Assembly: GCA_012845835.1 (NCBI GenBank)
Contig: JABAKD010000022.1
Span: 5,777,444 to 5,841,443 of the forward strand
Length of the DNA: 64,000 nt
Reading direction: 5' to 3'
Origin: Undaria pinnatifida
Lineage: Eukaryota; Sar; Phaeophyceae; Laminariales; Alariaceae
Within the stretch, counting starts at the first letter, position 1; each line of letters begins with the position of its first letter. Both the position numbers and the translations under genes were made by a program. Below, in pieces: positions 62,425 through 64,000 of the stretch. A model generated the notes under the pieces. That model saw only the letters and a list, made by a program, of their open reading frames with translations. It did no database searches and was not told the origin of the DNA.

Positions 62425-62598
62425 AACGCGGCCCAATCCACACCTCCTGCTTGCCGCTGTCGCAATCGTACCAGAAAAAATCCCTGACTAACGTCGGTGT
62501 GTTCAACCTGAATTATCGATAATTGTAGACACGCCTAAGCTAGGCAAGGTCTACTGACCAGAAAGTATCCCCCCTTGGCCTGAGGGGGGGCTGGTCAG
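62399..62598. repeat. 19-bp direct repeat pair and a two-step hairpin
   Basis: TTGTAGACACGCCTAAGCT occurs at 62399-62417 and 62523-62541. Just downstream CTGACCAG (62554) pairs with CTGGTCAG (62591), and inside it CCCCCC pairs with GGGGGG around TTGGCCTGA. It may be the end of an unrecognised mobile element. Confidence 0.6.
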
Positions 62599-62599
62599 C

Positions 62600-63910
62600 A
62601 CCATTCAGGTGCTAAGAAAGGAGAGATAAGTTGTTGTATTAGCTCCGAACACAAGAAAGCAAGCGATCTTAACTTCATCCCCGAATCCCTATATCAGAAT
62701 CCAGAAGAGGATAAATAGAAACCCCTACTACAGTAGTTGTTTTCAGATCTAGATGACGTCCACACACCAGATCAGATCCTCAACAGTCAATCACCAACAA
62801 GAAGGTCAACTGTCGTGTCTTACCAACAACACTACACACTCTCTGGTGCTCCACTGTCCACAACGTATACAGAGCTTGAACGAATGAAACGTGGGAAAAC
62901 ATTTCCAAATGGGCATAATATTTATTCTCGACAGCGCATTGTTCTGGGCCGCCCCAAAGTATTCGTCTTATCATACTACTATACTGCTGTGTTGCTGATT
63001 TACGATCAATCCGGAGGGTCTCCAACAACCGCTGACCCTGGCATGTACGTAGTATGCGGCTCCCCTTCACAGCCAACGCTTCCTGATGTATGCGTACTAA
63101 TTTCTCGTAGAGTGCCTGATCACGCTCGGGCAGTTTGACCTACTGCTGTTGTAGCAATCAAGCAATGCTCTCCTCCCCATATGCATATGTACCATTTTGA
63201 TTTTTTTGCCTAGTCCGTCCCTTTTTCTCCGCCGGCGCAGAGTTTTTTGGTGTGCTTTCTTCTGCAATGCGATCAGCCTACCCGTCGGTATATTATCAGC
63301 CGTGTGCCGGGCTCATGGGACGTCCGTGGCGCGAGCTATGGCCGCGGAAAGCCGCCGAGACTGGCTCTATTTTGCGGGGTATGAGACACTTCTGTCCCCG
63401 GGCAACCACACACTAGACGTATTTAAGCCTCGAGGTTAGGTCTTAAGTACTTCCAACTGGAAGAGCTAGGCCATTCGATATTTCGACCTTAAACGCATAA
63501 AAAAAACACCATGTGTCTAAAACTCGAAATAGTGGTCTCTTTCAGTACGCATAAAAAGAAAAGCGTATTATTATCGAGGCACGAGAAAATTTAGTGTATG
63601 TACGGAAGAAGTTTGGGGTTACTGCACGTTGACCAATGAGATCAACGCGGGTGGTTACTTGTACTTGTCCTGGTATAGCAAAGGGAACCTTGGATCAGTT
63701 TGTCGTGTTGCTGATTAGCAAGCTAAGCACGCAGAGAAGAGAGGAGCATCGTCAGCAAGACAAGGTCAAGGTGTGATAGACTGGCTGATCTCTGGCTGAT
63801 TGCTTGCTGCGACTGCTGCTGCGGTGAGACTTCGCTGGTACTGCCGTGGTGACTGCCGTGGCAATAATTCGTTGTGACTACTGCTGTGGCGAGTGCTGCG
63901 GGCTGTCTCT
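62600..63910. other. No supported gene
   Basis: ORFs of 133 (+, 62737-63138) and 98 codons (-, 62780-63076) overlap and show no domain. From 63760 the + strand becomes CTGCTG/GGCTGA-rich, like a leader before the ATG at 63917. Confidence 0.35.
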
Positions 63911-63916
63911 GTGACG

Positions 63917-64000
63917 ATGGGGGATTCGCCGGATGCTGTGGCCCCTGCTGCCGCCAGCGCTAAGGTGGAGGATAATTTGGGTGCCCGGGCCGCCGCAGCT
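63917..64000 (+). CDS. Possible gene start, cut by the window edge
   Basis: An ATG in GACGATGGGGG opens MGDSPDAVAPAAASAKVEDN followed by LGARAAAA to the edge, without a stop. The Ala-rich N-terminus gives no family. Only 28 codons are visible, so this could be a gene or a retroelement ORF. Confidence 0.3.
   Translation, partial: MGDSPDAVAPAAASAKVEDNLGARAAAA

Overview
This window looks like nuclear DNA of a eukaryote with intron-rich genes and many transposons. No bacterial-style operons, ribosome-binding sites or long single-exon genes are visible. Coding sequence appears as short exons bounded by GTGAG/GTAAG donors and pyrimidine-rich CAG/TAG acceptors, separated by introns of hundreds to thousands of bases. 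The rest is microsatellites, minisatellites, foldback (MITE-like) elements with terminal inverted repeats, and decayed non-LTR retrotransposons. The organism is not identified. The retrotransposon sequence recalls elements I associate with brown algae (stramenopiles), but that is memory-based and weak.

The main content is two related, unannotated multi-exon genes pointing towards each other. Gene A (+ strand, exons found from about 16.0 to 36.1 kb) and gene B (- strand, exons from about 57.6 down to 51.0 kb) share one layout. An extracellular part (seen in A only, with a KFPDVAIC motif like the post-TM1 motif of DEG/ENaC/ASIC channels) is followed by a conserved FEYT..E-VDPVD-WAI-GA-GGVW segment, a membrane helix (TM2), a basic cytosolic stretch and a C-terminal chain of WW domains. 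A carries three WW domains (the last incomplete). B carries four complete ones plus the first half of a fifth. Reading frames are preserved across the TM2 junction and across every WW junction I could reconstruct. From the second WW onward, each domain is cut by a phase-1 intron at the same codon (GKxY|Y), which makes the repeating exon symmetric and easy to duplicate. A channel-like protein carrying its own WW array is the best candidate for an undescribed system here. The channel assignment is an inference and needs a profile search.

Layout: 0-1.2 kb is a minisatellite open in several frames on both strands. 1.5-2 kb is a foldback with tRNA-like sequence. 2-16 kb is gene-poor, with MITEs, a homopyrimidine tract, a Gln-rich ORF and a GC-rich minisatellite. 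16-36 kb is gene A with MITE and LINE insertions in its introns. 37-39 kb is a decayed LINE on the - strand. 39-46 kb has MITEs and a few weak exon candidates. 46-48 kb has GACCCG arrays. 48-51 kb is sparse. 51-57.7 kb is gene B. 58-61 kb has a 520-bp direct duplication, tRNA-like sequences and a long hairpin. 61-64 kb has weak ORFs and, at the right edge, a possible gene start running off the window.

Exon boundaries were placed by eye from splice consensus, frame continuity and A/B comparison. Transcription start and poly(A) sites were not found. Short exons are certainly missed.
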